Shown piece after piece: positions 25,225-36,300 of a stretch of 64,000 nt of DNA. The notes beneath the pieces are model-generated. The model saw nothing but the letters and a program-made list of their open reading frames with translations, was not told the origin of the DNA and searched no databases. Every line of letters begins with the position of its first letter. Position 1 is the stretch's first letter. Source of the DNA: Flavobacterium fluviatile (GTDB lineage Bacteria > Bacteroidota > Bacteroidia > Flavobacteriales > Flavobacteriaceae); NCBI RefSeq assembly GCF_010645065.1, contig NZ_JAADZW010000008.1, positions 1 through 64,000 of the forward strand. Direction: 5' to 3'. The position numbers and the translations under genes were made by a program.

Positions 25225-26829
25225 TTATTGCTTTATAATTTTTCCCGTTTTATGTAAGCCATCTGCATCAAAAGTATAAAAATAGAGTCCGCTTTTTAAT
25301 GATTCTACCGAAAGATTTGGATTTTGACCCGTTATCTTTTTGTCAATTACTTTTTGGCCTAAAATTGAGTAAACAACAACTGATGCATTATTTATTTCAT
25401 CAGAAAACGAGAATGTAATAGTTGTTTTGGCAGGATTTGGATAAACCGTAAAATCTTTATTTACAAAACCATCAACTGACAATGCAGTACTAAAATTAGG
25501 AATTCCGTAACCGTAATTGTTATCCGGCGTTAAATACTTATCGGAAGACTGGATCACCATATTTCTAATTTCCTGATTTGTTTTTTCAGGATGAGCCTGC
25601 CATAAACAGGCAATCATGCCGGCCATAACTGGGCATGAAAAAGAAGTCCCCTCGGAGGTAACAATATTTCCAGAAGCATCCGAAAGTACTGTAGCCGAAC
25701 CCTGCGCCATAACATCAGGTTTTATTCTTCCGTCATAAGTTGGACCAACTGAACTAAAAGACGACCTGGCTTTTGCACTATTCACAGCGCCTACAGCAAT
25801 CACAGAAACAGCATCTGCCGGCCCTCCAATATGTTTTTCTGTTGCATTACCTTCGTTACCGGCAGAAGCAACAACTATAATCCCTTTGCTAAAGGCAATT
25901 TCAGCACCACGTGAAATAAAAGTAGTAACTCCATTCATATCACTATAAGTGTAATTATAATCCGGATTATCCCGGTCGCCGAAATATCCTAATGAAGTGG
26001 TAATAATATCTACACCTAAACTATCTGCTTTTTCAGCGGCTTCGACCCATAAAGATTCTTCTAAAGGTTCTTCTGTAGCATCAATTTCGGTTCTAAACAA
26101 ATAATAAGAAGCATCTGGAGCTGTTCCTACCAAAGCATTTTCTTTATATCCGCACATTGTAGAAAGCACAGAAGTTCCGTGACTTCCTCCTGCATAAAAA
26201 TTGGCATTTCGCAAAACATAATCATATCCGCCCAGAATTTGATTATTATCCCTGAGTTTTTTGAAAGGCTGTGCTGTATTGACACCCGGAAAACCTGTAT
26301 CCATAACAGCAATTATTTTTCCGGCACCTGTATAGTTTTGCTGATGCAGAAGATGTCCGTTAAGCATCTGGATTTGGTTTGCCGAAGAGCCATAGTTATA
26401 ATTAACTGTTTTTTTTAGTTTTTTTCCTGTTTGAAAAGTTTTAGTTTCTGCAGCTTTTTTCCCGGTTAAATTCAAAGATTTATTTGCGAAAACTACTTTA
26501 TCGACAAATGAAATTGATTTTAAAGCCGAAATATTAGCCTGACTTCCCTGAACATGAAGTGCATTCAGCCATTTTGACTTAGTCAGAACAGTTATCCCGG
26601 TACTTGATTTTATCTGAGCAATGTATGTTGTTTCTAAAGGCGCATCTGTGAAATTCAAAGCAATACCTTGATTTGTTCTTCGATCCTGAGCTCGCTGTGA
26701 GAGTATTAATGAAGGTGAATTTAAAAAGGTTTGTGCATTTGGCTTGGCATTAAAATATACCCAGGCATCTTCCTGCGAAAACATTGCACATGAAATCAAT
26801 AAAAACAAAACAGAGTACTGAATCCTCAT
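25225..26829 (-). CDS. Subtilisin-like (S8) serine protease with T9SS C-terminal sorting domain
   Basis: A 534-residue secreted protease. It has a signal peptide (1-18), an inhibitor-like propeptide (to about 120) and then the S8 domain: Asp in VMDTGFPG, His in GGSHGTSVLS, oxyanion Asn in VVASAGNEGN and Ser in GTSFSCPVMAGM. The last 80 residues are a Por-secretion/type A C-terminal domain (DFTVYPNPAKTTITFSF ... LKSGLYFYTFDADG..KTGKIIKQ), the signal for type IX secretion across the outer membrane of Bacteroidota. Its substrate is unknown. The nitronate monooxygenase gene follows 10 bp on. Confidence 0.95.
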   Translation of the reverse strand: MRIQYSVLFLLISCAMFSQEDAWVYFNAKPNAQTFLNSPSLILSQRAQDRRTNQGIALNFTDAPLETTYIAQIKSSTGITVLTKSKWLNALHVQGSQANISALKSISFVDKVVFANKSLNLTGKKAAETKTFQTGKKLKKTVNYNYGSSANQIQMLNGHLLHQQNYTGAGKIIAVMDTGFPGVNTAQPFKKLRDNNQILGGYDYVLRNANFYAGGSHGTSVLSTMCGYKENALVGTAPDASYYLFRTEIDATEEPLEESLWVEAAEKADSLGVDIITTSLGYFGDRDNPDYNYTYSDMNGVTTFISRGAEIAFSKGIIVVASAGNEGNATEKHIGGPADAVSVIAVGAVNSAKARSSFSSVGPTYDGRIKPDVMAQGSATVLSDASGNIVTSEGTSFSCPVMAGMIACLWQAHPEKTNQEIRNMVIQSSDKYLTPDNNYGYGIPNFSTALSVDGFVNKDFTVYPNPAKTTITFSFSDEINNASVVVYSILGQKVIDKKITGQNPNLSVESLKSGLYFYTFDADGLHKTGKIIKQ

Positions 26830-26876
26830 AACGGTTTACTTTTTAAGGGGAGAACACCTTTATTAAAAGTATAAAG

Positions 26877-28064
26877 CTATGAAATTACTCCCGAACCTAC
26901 TAATTCATTTTCTAAATACCAGGCAACAAATTGTCCTTCTGTAATCGCAGATTGCAGCTCCTCAAAACGAACATACATTCCATCTTCAAATTGGTGCAAT
27001 ACTGCTTTTTGCAAAGGCTGGCGATAACGAATTCTCGCCATTACCTCCATAGTTTCCCCCGCTTTCAAAGTCATATCAGTCCTGACCCAGTGCACTTCGG
27101 ATTTTTCTATAAATAATGCTTTTTTAAACAATCCGGGATGATTGCTTGTTAGTCCTGTATAAATTGTATTGGTTGCTACATCTGTAGCGATAACAAACAA
27201 GGGATCTGTTGTTCCTCCAACATTTAATCCCTTTCTTTGACCAACAGTAAAATAATGCGCCCCCTGATGTTTGCCCATAAATTTCCCCATTTCCGGACGA
27301 TAATCCAGTCTTTGAGCTTCGATTTTTAATTCTTCTTCCAAAGATAATCCAGCTGGTTTTTCAACTGTATAAATGGGATCATTTTTATCAATCTGAACAA
27401 TTTTGCCTTCTTTAGGCTGTAATTTTTGTTGTAAAAATTCAGGCAAACGCACTTTTCCAATGAAACATAATCCCTGAGAATCCTTCTTCTCTGCCGTTAC
27501 CAATTCCATTTCAGCTGCAATTTCGCGAACCTGAGGTTTAGTCAAAGCCCCAACTGGGAATAATGCTTTAGCTAATTGCTCCTGCGACAACTGACATAAA
27601 AAATACGACTGATCTTTGTTGTTGTCTGTTCCGGCGATTAACTGATAAACAGTTTTTCCATCAACTTCAATTTCACTTTTTTGACAATAATGTCCCGTTG
27701 CCACATAATCAGCACCAAGGCTTAAGGCAATTTTCATGAAAACATCAAACTTGATTTCACGGTTACAAAGCACATCAGGATTTGGAGTTCTCCCTTTTTC
27801 GTATTCGTTGAACATATAATCAACGATTTTTTCTTTGTATTCTTCGCTTAAATCAACGGTCTGAAACGGGATGCCAAGTTTTTCAGCCACTAACAAAGCG
27901 TCATTGCTGTCTTCCAGCCACGGACATTCATTTGAAATAGTAACCGAGTCATCATGCCAGTTTTTCATAAAAAGGCCAATAACTTCGTATCCCTGCTGCT
28001 GCAGCAAATAAGCCGCAACACTTGAATCTACTCCACCGGAAAGTCCAACAACTACACGTTTCAT
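26877..28064 (-). CDS. mnmA: tRNA 2-thiouridine(34) synthase
   Basis: A 395-residue PP-loop enzyme that thiolates U34 of Lys, Glu and Gln tRNAs. The PP-loop is [17 protein letters not shown] at 4-20. The two catalytic cysteines lie in [13 protein letters not shown] and [10 protein letters not shown], as in MnmA. tRNA-binding segments follow ([27 protein letters not shown], and the C-terminal beta-barrel ending EGQFVAWY). Length is slightly above E. coli MnmA (368). It is monocistronic or the first gene ahead of the subtilase. Confidence 0.97.
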   Translation of the reverse strand: MKRVVVGLSGGVDSSVAAYLLQQQGYEVIGLFMKNWHDDSVTISNECPWLEDSNDALLVAEKLGIPFQTVDLSEEYKEKIVDYMFNEYEKGRTPNPDVLCNREIKFDVFMKIALSLGADYVATGHYCQKSEIEVDGKTVYQLIAGTDNNKDQSYFLCQLSQEQLAKALFPVGALTKPQVREIAAEMELVTAEKKDSQGLCFIGKVRLPEFLQQKLQPKEGKIVQIDKNDPIYTVEKPAGLSLEEELKIEAQRLDYRPEMGKFMGKHQGAHYFTVGQRKGLNVGGTTDPLFVIATDVATNTIYTGLTSNHPGLFKKALFIEKSEVHWVRTDMTLKAGETMEVMARIRYRQPLQKAVLHQFEDGMYVRFEELQSAITEGQFVAWYLENELVGSGVIS

Positions 28065-28202
28065 TCTAAATTGTTTATGTTTTTACAAGGGTGCAAAGAT
28101 AAATCAAATTATAGATAATTGTGGGTGTTTTGATTAGTTTATACAATCACAGAAGAGATAAAACTTATTGTATTACGATTTTTTGTTTAAAATCACAAAA
28201 TG

Positions 28203-28907
28203 CTATTGCATTTTAGGCTTTGAATCTGCCTGATAGTTACTTTTAGGATCACTCATATTAACTTCTTTCGTTAATTTCCCTTTTAAATAAAATTGCCACA
28301 TCCCGACTTTTTTACCGTTTAGAAATTTACCCTTCGAAGCCACTGCCCCATCTGAATCATAAAAAACAGCTTCTCCGTTAAACTGGTCTTTTAAATAAGT
28401 AGTCTCTTCCTGAATGATTCCGTTTTGTCCGATTTTTTTATAAACACCTTCTTTCAGTCCATTTTTATAGGTTACTTCTTCTGCCACTTTTGCATTTGGG
28501 TAATAAACGGTTCTTTTGCCGTCCAGCTTTCCGTTTTTGTAATTTTCAACGGTCATTAAGACCTTAGATGCTTTGTGGTAATACTTCCATTCTCCTTCAT
28601 AATTTTTCCCAACAACCTTTCCTTCGCTTACAATATTTTTCTTCTGATCGTAAAAAATGGTATATGCACTACCGTCGTTAGCACTAAAATCGCGGGTTGC
28701 TATTACATCACCTTTTTTAGTATCATCAAAAAACTTAAAAATTCCAATTTCTTTTCCGTGGCTGAATGTACCTTCATAACGTGGTCTTTTCGAAACTTCA
28801 TAAATACCTTTCCAAACACCGTCTTTTTTTCCGTTGGCATCCAGTTTATTAAAATCCTGAGCAAAACCTGCTGCGCTTATGAGAAACAAGATCAAAAATT
28901 TTTTCAT
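28203..28907 (-). CDS. Exported MORN-repeat protein (YwqK-like)
   Basis: 234 residues from ATG 28907, which opens a short signal peptide (MKKFLILFLISAAGFAQ). The rest is a run of MORN-type beta-hairpin repeats: DGVWKGIYEVSKRPRYEGTF, GEWKYYHKASKVLMTVENY, GKLDGKRTVYYPNAKVAEEV, NGLKEGVYKKIGQNG, FNGEAVFYDSDGAVASKG and KVGMWQFYLKGKL. Such proteins are annotated as YwqK-family antitoxins, but in Bacteroidota they are common envelope proteins without a toxin beside them, as here. The longer in-frame start would place a non-hydrophobic stretch ahead of the signal. Confidence 0.85.
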   Translation of the reverse strand: MKKFLILFLISAAGFAQDFNKLDANGKKDGVWKGIYEVSKRPRYEGTFSHGKEIGIFKFFDDTKKGDVIATRDFSANDGSAYTIFYDQKKNIVSEGKVVGKNYEGEWKYYHKASKVLMTVENYKNGKLDGKRTVYYPNAKVAEEVTYKNGLKEGVYKKIGQNGIIQEETTYLKDQFNGEAVFYDSDGAVASKGKFLNGKKVGMWQFYLKGKLTKEVNMSDPKSNYQADSKPKMQ

Positions 28908-29152
28908 ATTTACTTTTTGTATATAACAACAAATATTATTTTTTATTATTTGCAAATGTATAACCATTCTCAGAAAGACTTTTTATTGTATGTATAAAAA
29001 ATAATAAAAAGCAGTTAATACTTTACTTTTCTAGAGTTTGATAAAATTTTAAAAAGCTTTACAATTTTATAGAATAACTTTTCCAATTTAAACTATATTC
29101 GCAAAAAATAAAATCTAAGACCAAAGAGACAAATAGTAAATCCCCAACGAAC

Positions 29153-29599
29153 ATGAAGATTATAAAATTACTACTCCTTACCCTTTTTGTGGGTTCATCA
29201 CAATTACATGCACAAGCTAAAGTTACCTCAATTATCTACAAATTCCACGAACATTTTATGACTACTGACATTGGCCTGCCAATTGAAGGAATTTATTTGA
29301 TTGAAGGAACAAAAAAACCTATTATCCAGATTAATGCTGATGGTACAGGTATTTTTCAATTGGAAAATCTGTCTAAAAAAGAAATGGTCTGGGGAATCAA
29401 ATGCAGTGACGAAGGTATTCCAATCTACAAAGAAGGATATGACAGTTCTGCTTATACATTTTGGTACAAATTAGTAGGAACCGGTGAATGGCTTTATACG
29501 CAATTTTTGATTCTTCCAAACAAGAAAAAAATGTACCTTATGGGGGATCGTGTAAAAGACTATGGAGACGTTGAAGCAAAAAATCAGGAATCCAATTAA
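29153..29599 (+). CDS. Exported hypothetical protein
   Basis: 148 residues with a signal peptide (MKIIKLLLLTLFVGSSQLHA, then QAK). The mature part is a small beta-rich domain (VTSIIYKFHEHFMTTDIGL, INADGTGIFQLENLSKKEMVWGI, FLILPNKKKMYLMGDRVKDYG). I do not recognise the family. It precedes the acyl-CoA synthetase by 147 bp without an obvious terminator. Confidence 0.65.
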   Translation: MKIIKLLLLTLFVGSSQLHAQAKVTSIIYKFHEHFMTTDIGLPIEGIYLIEGTKKPIIQINADGTGIFQLENLSKKEMVWGIKCSDEGIPIYKEGYDSSAYTFWYKLVGTGEWLYTQFLILPNKKKMYLMGDRVKDYGDVEAKNQESN

Positions 29600-29746
29600 G
29601 ATTTTTTTTATTTGAAGTTAAAGCAAAAATGAAAACGTTTGCGCTGATTTTATAAATACACCTGAAAATTTAGTTTTTTATTTCATGAAATTAAAAATCA
29701 TACCTTATTTTTATTTAATTTGCAATAAACTTCAATATATCGCATA

Positions 29747-31525
29747 ATGGTTACAATTACACGTCTTTTTGATTTTCCTTATCATCAACAAGAAACATAC
29801 AATCTTCAGGTTGCTCTGGCTACCAAAAAAAACGGGGTTTGGGAAAAAACATCCAGCAGTGAGTATATTGCTAAAGCAAATGCAGTCTCCAGAGCATTAT
29901 TGCGAATGGGTGTTCAGAAAGATGATAAAATTGCCTTAATTACTTCTAATAACCGTACTGAATGGCATATCATGGATATTGGTATTTTGCAGACGGCTGC
30001 TCAAACCGTACCGATTTATCCAACGATTACAGAAGAAGACTATGAATATATTTTAAATCATTCTGAAGCAAAATACGTATTCGTATCCGATATTGAATTA
30101 TTAGAAAAAATAAACAACATTAAGGCAAATGTCCCTTCTTTGAAGGAAATATTTTCTTTTAATGAAATCGATTCCTGCAAAAACTGGAGTGAATTACTGA
30201 AACTTGGCGAAGACAACAGTAACCAGAAGGAAGTTGAAGAACGAAAAAAAAGTATAGACCCGGACGATTTAGCAACAATTATCTACACATCAGGAACGAC
30301 AGGAAAACCAAAAGGTGTCATGCTATCGCATAAAAACATTGTCTCAAATGTATTGAACAGTGCTGACAGAATTCCTTTTGACCCAGGTGTAAGCCGTGCT
30401 TTAAGTTTCCTTCCTATTTGTCATATTTATGAGCGAATGGTCACTTACATCTATCAATTTTACGGATGTTCGATTTACTTTGGAGAATCTATTGAAAAAA
30501 TATCCGATAACATTAAAGAAGTAAAACCTGCTGTAATGACAGGTGTTCCAAGACTTATTGAAAAAGTTTACGATAAAATCATTGCAAAAGGTTCTGATCT
30601 TGCCGGAATCAAAAAGAAGTTATTCTTTTGGGCAGTCGAAATCGGCTTAAAATATGAACCTTATGGTGCCAATGGCTTTTGGTATGAATTAAAATTAAAA
30701 ATAGCCCGCAAATTAATTTTCAGCAAATGGAAAGAAGGTCTGGGGGGTAACTTAGATCTGATTGTTAACGGAAGTGCCGCATTACAGCCAAGGCTTGCCC
30801 GAATTTTTGCTGCTGCAGAAATCTATATTATGGAAGGATACGGATTATCTGAGACCTCTCCGGTAATCTCTGTAAACGATTACAGAAACAGAGGCTTTAA
30901 GATTGGAACTGCCGGAAAAGTAATCAAGAATGTAGAAGTAAAAATTGCTGAAGATGGAGAAATCCTTTGCAAAGGACCAAGCGTAATGGTTGGGTATTAC
31001 AAAGATCCGGAAAAAACTGCCGAAGCAATTATCGACGGATATTTCCATACGGGAGATATTGGAGAAATTGACAGCGATGGCTTCCTTAAAATTACCGACC
31101 GTAAAAAAGAAATGTTCAAAACATCCGGCGGAAAATACATTGCACCTCAGTTGATTGAGAATGCCATGAAACAAAGCCGTTTTATTGATCAGATTATGGT
31201 AATTGGCGAAGGCGAAAAAATGCCGGCAGCCTTTATTCAGCCGAATTTTGAGTTTGTAAAAGAATGGGCAAAGATGCATAAAATTTCTTTAGGGGATTCT
31301 ACTGCTGAAATTGCTTCAAACCCTGATGTGATTAAACGTATTGATGAAGAAATTGAAAACATCAACAAAAAATTTGGACACTGGGAACAAGTCAAACGTT
31401 TTGAGCTTACTCCGGATGTCTGGTCTATCGATGGAGGTCAATTGACCCCAACCCTAAAATTAAAACGAAAAGTTATTAAAGAAATCTATAAAGATCTTTA
31501 CGCTAAAATATATGGTCAGAATTAA
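29747..31525 (+). CDS. Long-chain acyl-CoA synthetase (AMP-forming)
   Basis: A 592-residue ANL-superfamily ligase activating long-chain fatty acids to acyl-CoA. The P-loop is TIIYTSGTTGKPKGVMLSH. The A5 motif is YIMEGYGLSETSPVI. The hinge and adenylate motif is GYFHTGDIGEIDSDGFLKITDRKKEM, with the FACS-type KTSGGKYIAP after it. The eukaryotic/long-chain form is indicated by the length and by LPICHIYERMVTYIYQFYG. It likely feeds the beta-oxidation operon at 47.5-54 kb. Confidence 0.95.
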   Translation: MVTITRLFDFPYHQQETYNLQVALATKKNGVWEKTSSSEYIAKANAVSRALLRMGVQKDDKIALITSNNRTEWHIMDIGILQTAAQTVPIYPTITEEDYEYILNHSEAKYVFVSDIELLEKINNIKANVPSLKEIFSFNEIDSCKNWSELLKLGEDNSNQKEVEERKKSIDPDDLATIIYTSGTTGKPKGVMLSHKNIVSNVLNSADRIPFDPGVSRALSFLPICHIYERMVTYIYQFYGCSIYFGESIEKISDNIKEVKPAVMTGVPRLIEKVYDKIIAKGSDLAGIKKKLFFWAVEIGLKYEPYGANGFWYELKLKIARKLIFSKWKEGLGGNLDLIVNGSAALQPRLARIFAAAEIYIMEGYGLSETSPVISVNDYRNRGFKIGTAGKVIKNVEVKIAEDGEILCKGPSVMVGYYKDPEKTAEAIIDGYFHTGDIGEIDSDGFLKITDRKKEMFKTSGGKYIAPQLIENAMKQSRFIDQIMVIGEGEKMPAAFIQPNFEFVKEWAKMHKISLGDSTAEIASNPDVIKRIDEEIENINKKFGHWEQVKRFELTPDVWSIDGGQLTPTLKLKRKVIKEIYKDLYAKIYGQN

Positions 31526-31556
31526 ATAAATCAAAATAATATAACCAAAAAACGGA

Positions 31557-31588
31557 AACGGTTGTTCTTTTTAGAATAGCCGTTTTTT
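31557..31588. terminator. Intrinsic terminator between convergent genes
   Basis: CGGTTGTTC (31559-31567) pairs with GAATAGCCG (31574-31582), nine pairs including two G-U, then six T. Marks the end of the acyl-CoA synthetase transcript. Confidence 0.8.
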
Positions 31589-31589
31589 A

Positions 31590-32237
31590 TTAGTATAGTT
31601 TTCTACGCCGGTTATGAATTGTAAAATGCCTCTGTAAGATAGAAAACGGTATCGATAAAAATAAACCGCCACGAAAAGTCAAAACATTTTCATCATGTAA
31701 ATCTTCAAGAATAATTCCTAATTCAGGATTGAAATAATCATTATTTCTAGTATTGACAAAACCGTTTGAAGTTAGAAAATATTTTACATTTTCGAGTTCG
31801 GTATCACTATCAGATTCAACAAATTTTTGTTCCACAACGGCATAAAGTACATCTGATTCTTCATAAAATCCAATTAACTGATAAGCCGTATCGGAAAAAA
31901 AATAATTATTGAGTAATAAATTGTTTAAATAATCTTTCCAGCATTCATAATATATGCTATCGTTTAACTTGATTACTTTATGCTTATTTTGAAGATAAAC
32001 TTTTTGCTCAGCGCCTGAAGAAATAAAAGTATTGATATTTATCGAAGTAATCCAAAAGTTATTTCGATTACAAAATTGTTTTATTAACGCTGTTTCTTCG
32101 CTTTTGATTTGCTTGCCTGACTCAAACGTTCCGCTTGGGCTCTTGCTTTTTCTAAGGTAACCGGAGATTGTTTGGATAGTATCTCCATGCCTAACCTGGC
32201 TCTTTCCTGAAATGATATTTTGTAGTTCATGTTTCAT
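31590..32237 (-). CDS. Kinase-fold protein related to polyvalent-protein kinase domains
   Basis: A 215-residue protein. SSGAEQKVYL (73-82) and KVIKLND (87-93) look like a glycine-rich loop and ATP-binding Lys. A helical lobe follows (YYECWKDYLNNLLLNNYFF), and LEDLHDENVL (177-186) looks like a catalytic loop of the H/D-x-x-x-x-N type. This arrangement resembles the Ser/Thr/Tyr kinase-like domain found in polyvalent proteins of Bacteroidota mobile elements. The metal-binding DFG-like position after GGLFLSIPF is not convincing, so activity is doubtful. It lies at the left end of the accessory region, downstream of the frameshifted RlaP gene. Confidence 0.55.
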   Translation of the reverse strand: MKHELQNIISGKSQVRHGDTIQTISGYLRKSKSPSGTFESGKQIKSEETALIKQFCNRNNFWITSININTFISSGAEQKVYLQNKHKVIKLNDSIYYECWKDYLNNLLLNNYFFSDTAYQLIGFYEESDVLYAVVEQKFVESDSDTELENVKYFLTSNGFVNTRNNDYFNPELGIILEDLHDENVLTFRGGLFLSIPFSILQRHFTIHNRRRKLY

Positions 32238-32301
32238 GCATTAATAATGCAAATATAAAGATTATAATTTTATCTTCTCTTTTCCTCTTTGGGCTGTTGT
32301 A

Positions 32302-33356
32302 TTAAGAATATAATTGTTCCCTAATTTGAATTAAAGTCTGAATGGCTTTTGCCTCATCCGGTTTTTCCTGTAAAGTTGATGTTTGATAATGCTTTTCGAT
32401 TGAAGCTATTAGATTATCTGCCATTTTAAGCAAATCATCGTATTCTTTATTTCCGGCTTTGATATCGAGTAATTCCTCACGATTTGAAACCCGAATATTT
32501 AATTTTCCGCTTGACAGAATTTGTTCTGCCGTTTGCAAAAGACGGATTGTGTGCATCATATTTTTGCTGTCGTAATTTTTTCCGTGCTTTTGATTCGTAT
32601 CGTAGCGATCTTCGTTTCGTTTCTCAATCCAATTCCAGTACTCGGTATATTCTTTACAGTATTTTGAATACCCGTCCTGATTGCAGGAAAAATAACCGAT
32701 TAGTTTTTCACCTTTTGGAATCGACGAAAGCGAAACTTCATTGGAGTTTTCTTTCTGAATTATTCCTTTATAACGCAATGTTTTCTCTGGATCATAAAAC
32801 ATTGCAAACATTCCTTTTGAGTTGGGAAGATCGACCAAACCAATATGTTCCTGCTTTAAATTCTTTTCCGTCAGAAATTCTAATACCGAAACGGTTTTAT
32901 AACCTTCTAAAACATAATAAAAATCCAAAAGGCTTTTCTTTTCCTTTGGCAGCGGATTTACGATTTTCTTGTTTAAACCTCTCGCCTTTTTGATTTGCGT
33001 TACGGCATAGCCGGCAAAAGAATCTAAAGTTTCGACAGAAAATCTTCGGTTTTTAAGCGTCCCATCAGCGAATGTTTGTACAAAATACAATCTTCCGGAG
33101 AAGCCAGAATCTCCAGAATATTAGGATTGTTTTTGAGCAGTAACTCTGTAAAACGACCAATTTCGTAATACACCTCGTCATTGGTTTCATTACTGATCTG
33201 CGGAATATAATCCAGCCCAAAGAATTTTTCTTTTGGCAGATAATAAACGCCTTTTATATCAGTATCAGATGTTGGTGTATTTAACCCAAAAGATTTACTT
33301 CCCGAAATTACTTCGAGAAGGATTAGGTTTTGGGATTTTAAGGTTTGGATAATCAT
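32302..33356 (-). pseudogene. RlaP-type nucleotidyltransferase, frameshifted
   Basis: Two overlapping reading frames together encode one RlaP (PF10127, formerly YcgL) protein. The N-terminal frame (33024-33356) has the nucleotidyltransferase motif SGSKSFGLNTPTSDTDIKG and stops after KTEDFLSKL. The downstream frame continues with DSFAGYAVTQIKKARGLNKK and runs to 32302. One extra T in the T-run at 33027-33029 (coding strand CTTTAG to CTTTTAG) would join them as SKLLDSFAGY. RlaP proteins are polymerase-beta-fold enzymes linked by gene neighbourhood to RtcB RNA repair. The gene may be inactive, translated by slippage, or the site of a sequencing error. It begins 1 bp after the STAND gene stop. 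Confidence 0.8.
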
Positions 33357-33357
33357 T

Positions 33358-36300
33358 CTACTTTTTATATAATATCAAATTCTCTCTCATATAATAAGCT
33401 TTTGAAGAACCAAGATTAATCATTAAATTCAAGAACCACAAAAATTCTTCTAATAGCAAATCATCTTCTTTAATTTCCTTGATTTTGCTTTTAAAACATC
33501 TCATAATTAGTTTTTCTCCATAATAATAATTTATACTTAGTAATTGCTCAATGTCAGATTTTAAATATTTAGTAAGAGTTTTTATCCCTTGAGGATTTAA
33601 ACTTTGAAATCCAATACCTGATAAAAGTTGCATTAAGGCTTCGATATTAATATAATCAAGTTTACTAATTTTCTTTAAATAAATATCAGCTTGGTGATCT
33701 TGTTTTAACACAAACCAATCTTCTGCTTCTGATTTCCAATAATTTCCATAAAATAAAAATTCTTTATTAAACAGATAGATTCCTGAATTTATTTTATCAT
33801 AAAGAGTATTCCAAAAATTCCAGAAATTATTTAACATTACTTCATCACCATGGTTGCTATCAACTTTATAATAAAACCATTCTACAATATTTTCAATATA
33901 TTCTATTGCGTAATGACTATTGCGTTTGCTCGAATCGTAATTAATTCCCGTATCTATTATAAATTCAAAAAACGATTTTGTCTCTTTATTAAACTCAATT
34001 CCAAATAAAAAATTTATAATCATTTCTCTAATAGCCGAACCAATTTTATAATAATCAGTTGATTTATATCTCTCCTCTTCTAATGAATAAGATTCAATTT
34101 GAGCGTTAAAAATAGCTTTCAAAAAACTATATGAAAAATTATATTCTTTTCTAATAGGGAAAATATGTATTGCTTTATGTAAATTCCAATGTGAATAATT
34201 TGAATATGACAAATCTGAAAATTCATAATCATCTTTATTATTTTCAATAAAACCTAAAATTTCGTTTTCTTCGTTTTCAATCTCTTTAATTTCTTCTTCT
34301 GAATATCTGAAATGTCTTGGATATTTTTTATTCAAAGTAGCATATAAAATTAAGCCTATAAAACAATTGTATGCAAATTGATAATCAGCACTCCAGACAT
34401 ATCTTTTAAACGAATCATAAAAATGTTTTATATGAATATCCAATTCGGTATGAATATCTCTTAAAAAGAAAAATACAAGCGCTTTAACATTGTCTAATTG
34501 ATCACTGGTCAATTTGTCTTTGAATACTAACAATTTTGGCAACAAACTATAAACGGAATCATTATCATAAATATTTATAGAAAAGTCTAAATTTTCAAAA
34601 TCATAACGTTCATTTCTTTTACGAGAATAAAGTTTTTCAGCAATTTCTAAAATAGTATTAAAACAAAATTCAAATTCTGAATCATTTAATTCTTCACCAA
34701 ACAAATCAAACCCTAAAGAGGCTAAAGTACCAACAGGGAAACTATCTATAAAAGTTAGTTTAGATTCATCAACATTTAGATAATATTCTAAGCATTCTTT
34801 CCAATATTCATAAGTTTTATTTTCTTCTGATTTTTTTTGATAAGTTTGCGAAACCCACAAGCTATATTTAGCGTGTTCATTTCTGAAATTACTTTCATCT
34901 TCATTTTGTTGCATTTTAGCTTCTAGAACAGTATCAACCGAGTAATTTGGTGCAATCTGAATTACTTTTTTTCCATCATGCTCAACTTCTTCTACCTTTT
35001 GTTTCCTTCCATCAATTTCTGATAATAATTTGAGAAAATAGACATCTTTTTTATCGTGTTTATTCTCCAAATAATCAAACATTTCAAAAAGCTCACCATT
35101 TAGATTTCCATAGAAAAGCTGGTACTGGATTAAGAAACCATTTAGACCTTTATGATATTTCTGTCTATGTTCCCATTTCAATGCTTCTTTTCTTTCATCG
35201 TCACACAAATCTGCTTCCCAAGAAGCATTTGGTAATCCAAGTAAAGAACCGGCAAAATATTCTCTTATCCATCGTTGACTTTCCCATTCAAAAAAATGCT
35301 TGTCAGTTAGCAGAGGTAAGAATTTATTGCCAACTTTTTTAGGATAAGCTTGCGTAATACTTGCAACAACGGAAAGAAGAACAACAGAATTACTTTTTGT
35401 ATATATCTGATCAAAAAATGATTGAATTATTTCGTCAATTTTTTCTGATTCAATTTTACCCAACTCATATAAATATCTTTCTAGAGCAACAACTACCGAC
35501 TGCAATAAATTAGGAACACTAATTTGCCCTCCTCGATTTATTGACCATAGATATGCAGATCCATAAATTGAATAACTTTTTTTATTATACAGAACATCTA
35601 TGGTAGTAATATCATCAGATGTTCTTCCAAAACCATCATCTTTTAGAAAATCTGATTTAACATAATGCTCCGTGCAATAATTTGTCAACTCGATTATAAA
35701 ATCTAACGCTTTCCAGGGATGAAATTTAAGGAGTTTAAAAATGAACGTCTGATAAGCACTTTGAGGAAAATAACTTAAGTCGTGCTTATCTTTTAATCCG
35801 AAATGGTGATCTATTCCGTAGCTTGAATGCTCAAAACCAAATCGACTTTTGGATTTCACTTTTTTGTATTTCCATTTTAAGTTCGCTAATGCGATCAATT
35901 CATTTGGAAAAATTTTTGGTAGTGTTCCTGAATGAAAATTAGATAGAGCATATTTTATTTGTTTCCGTTTTTCATTCCTGATTTTATAATTCTGCTCTTC
36001 GTCTTTAGCGAATAGATTATCAAGTAATATCTTAATTTCGTCAGGTATGTATTCTGCTAGTTGATGAAGTAATTTTATTCCTTTCTCGGTCAACGAATTA
36101 CTTTCTCCTGCATTCATCCAGTCCACTCCTTCATCAAAACTTTCTAATATTTTATAGACTATTTTTCCAACATATTGAGGAGTATCTAAGTTTGTTATTT
36201 TACCATAATACAGGATGTTTTCCCAGTCATACAAAAACCTTAGGATTTGGGTATTTATTTCTATCAATTCTTCAATATTCTCGAACAGAAATTTTATAAC

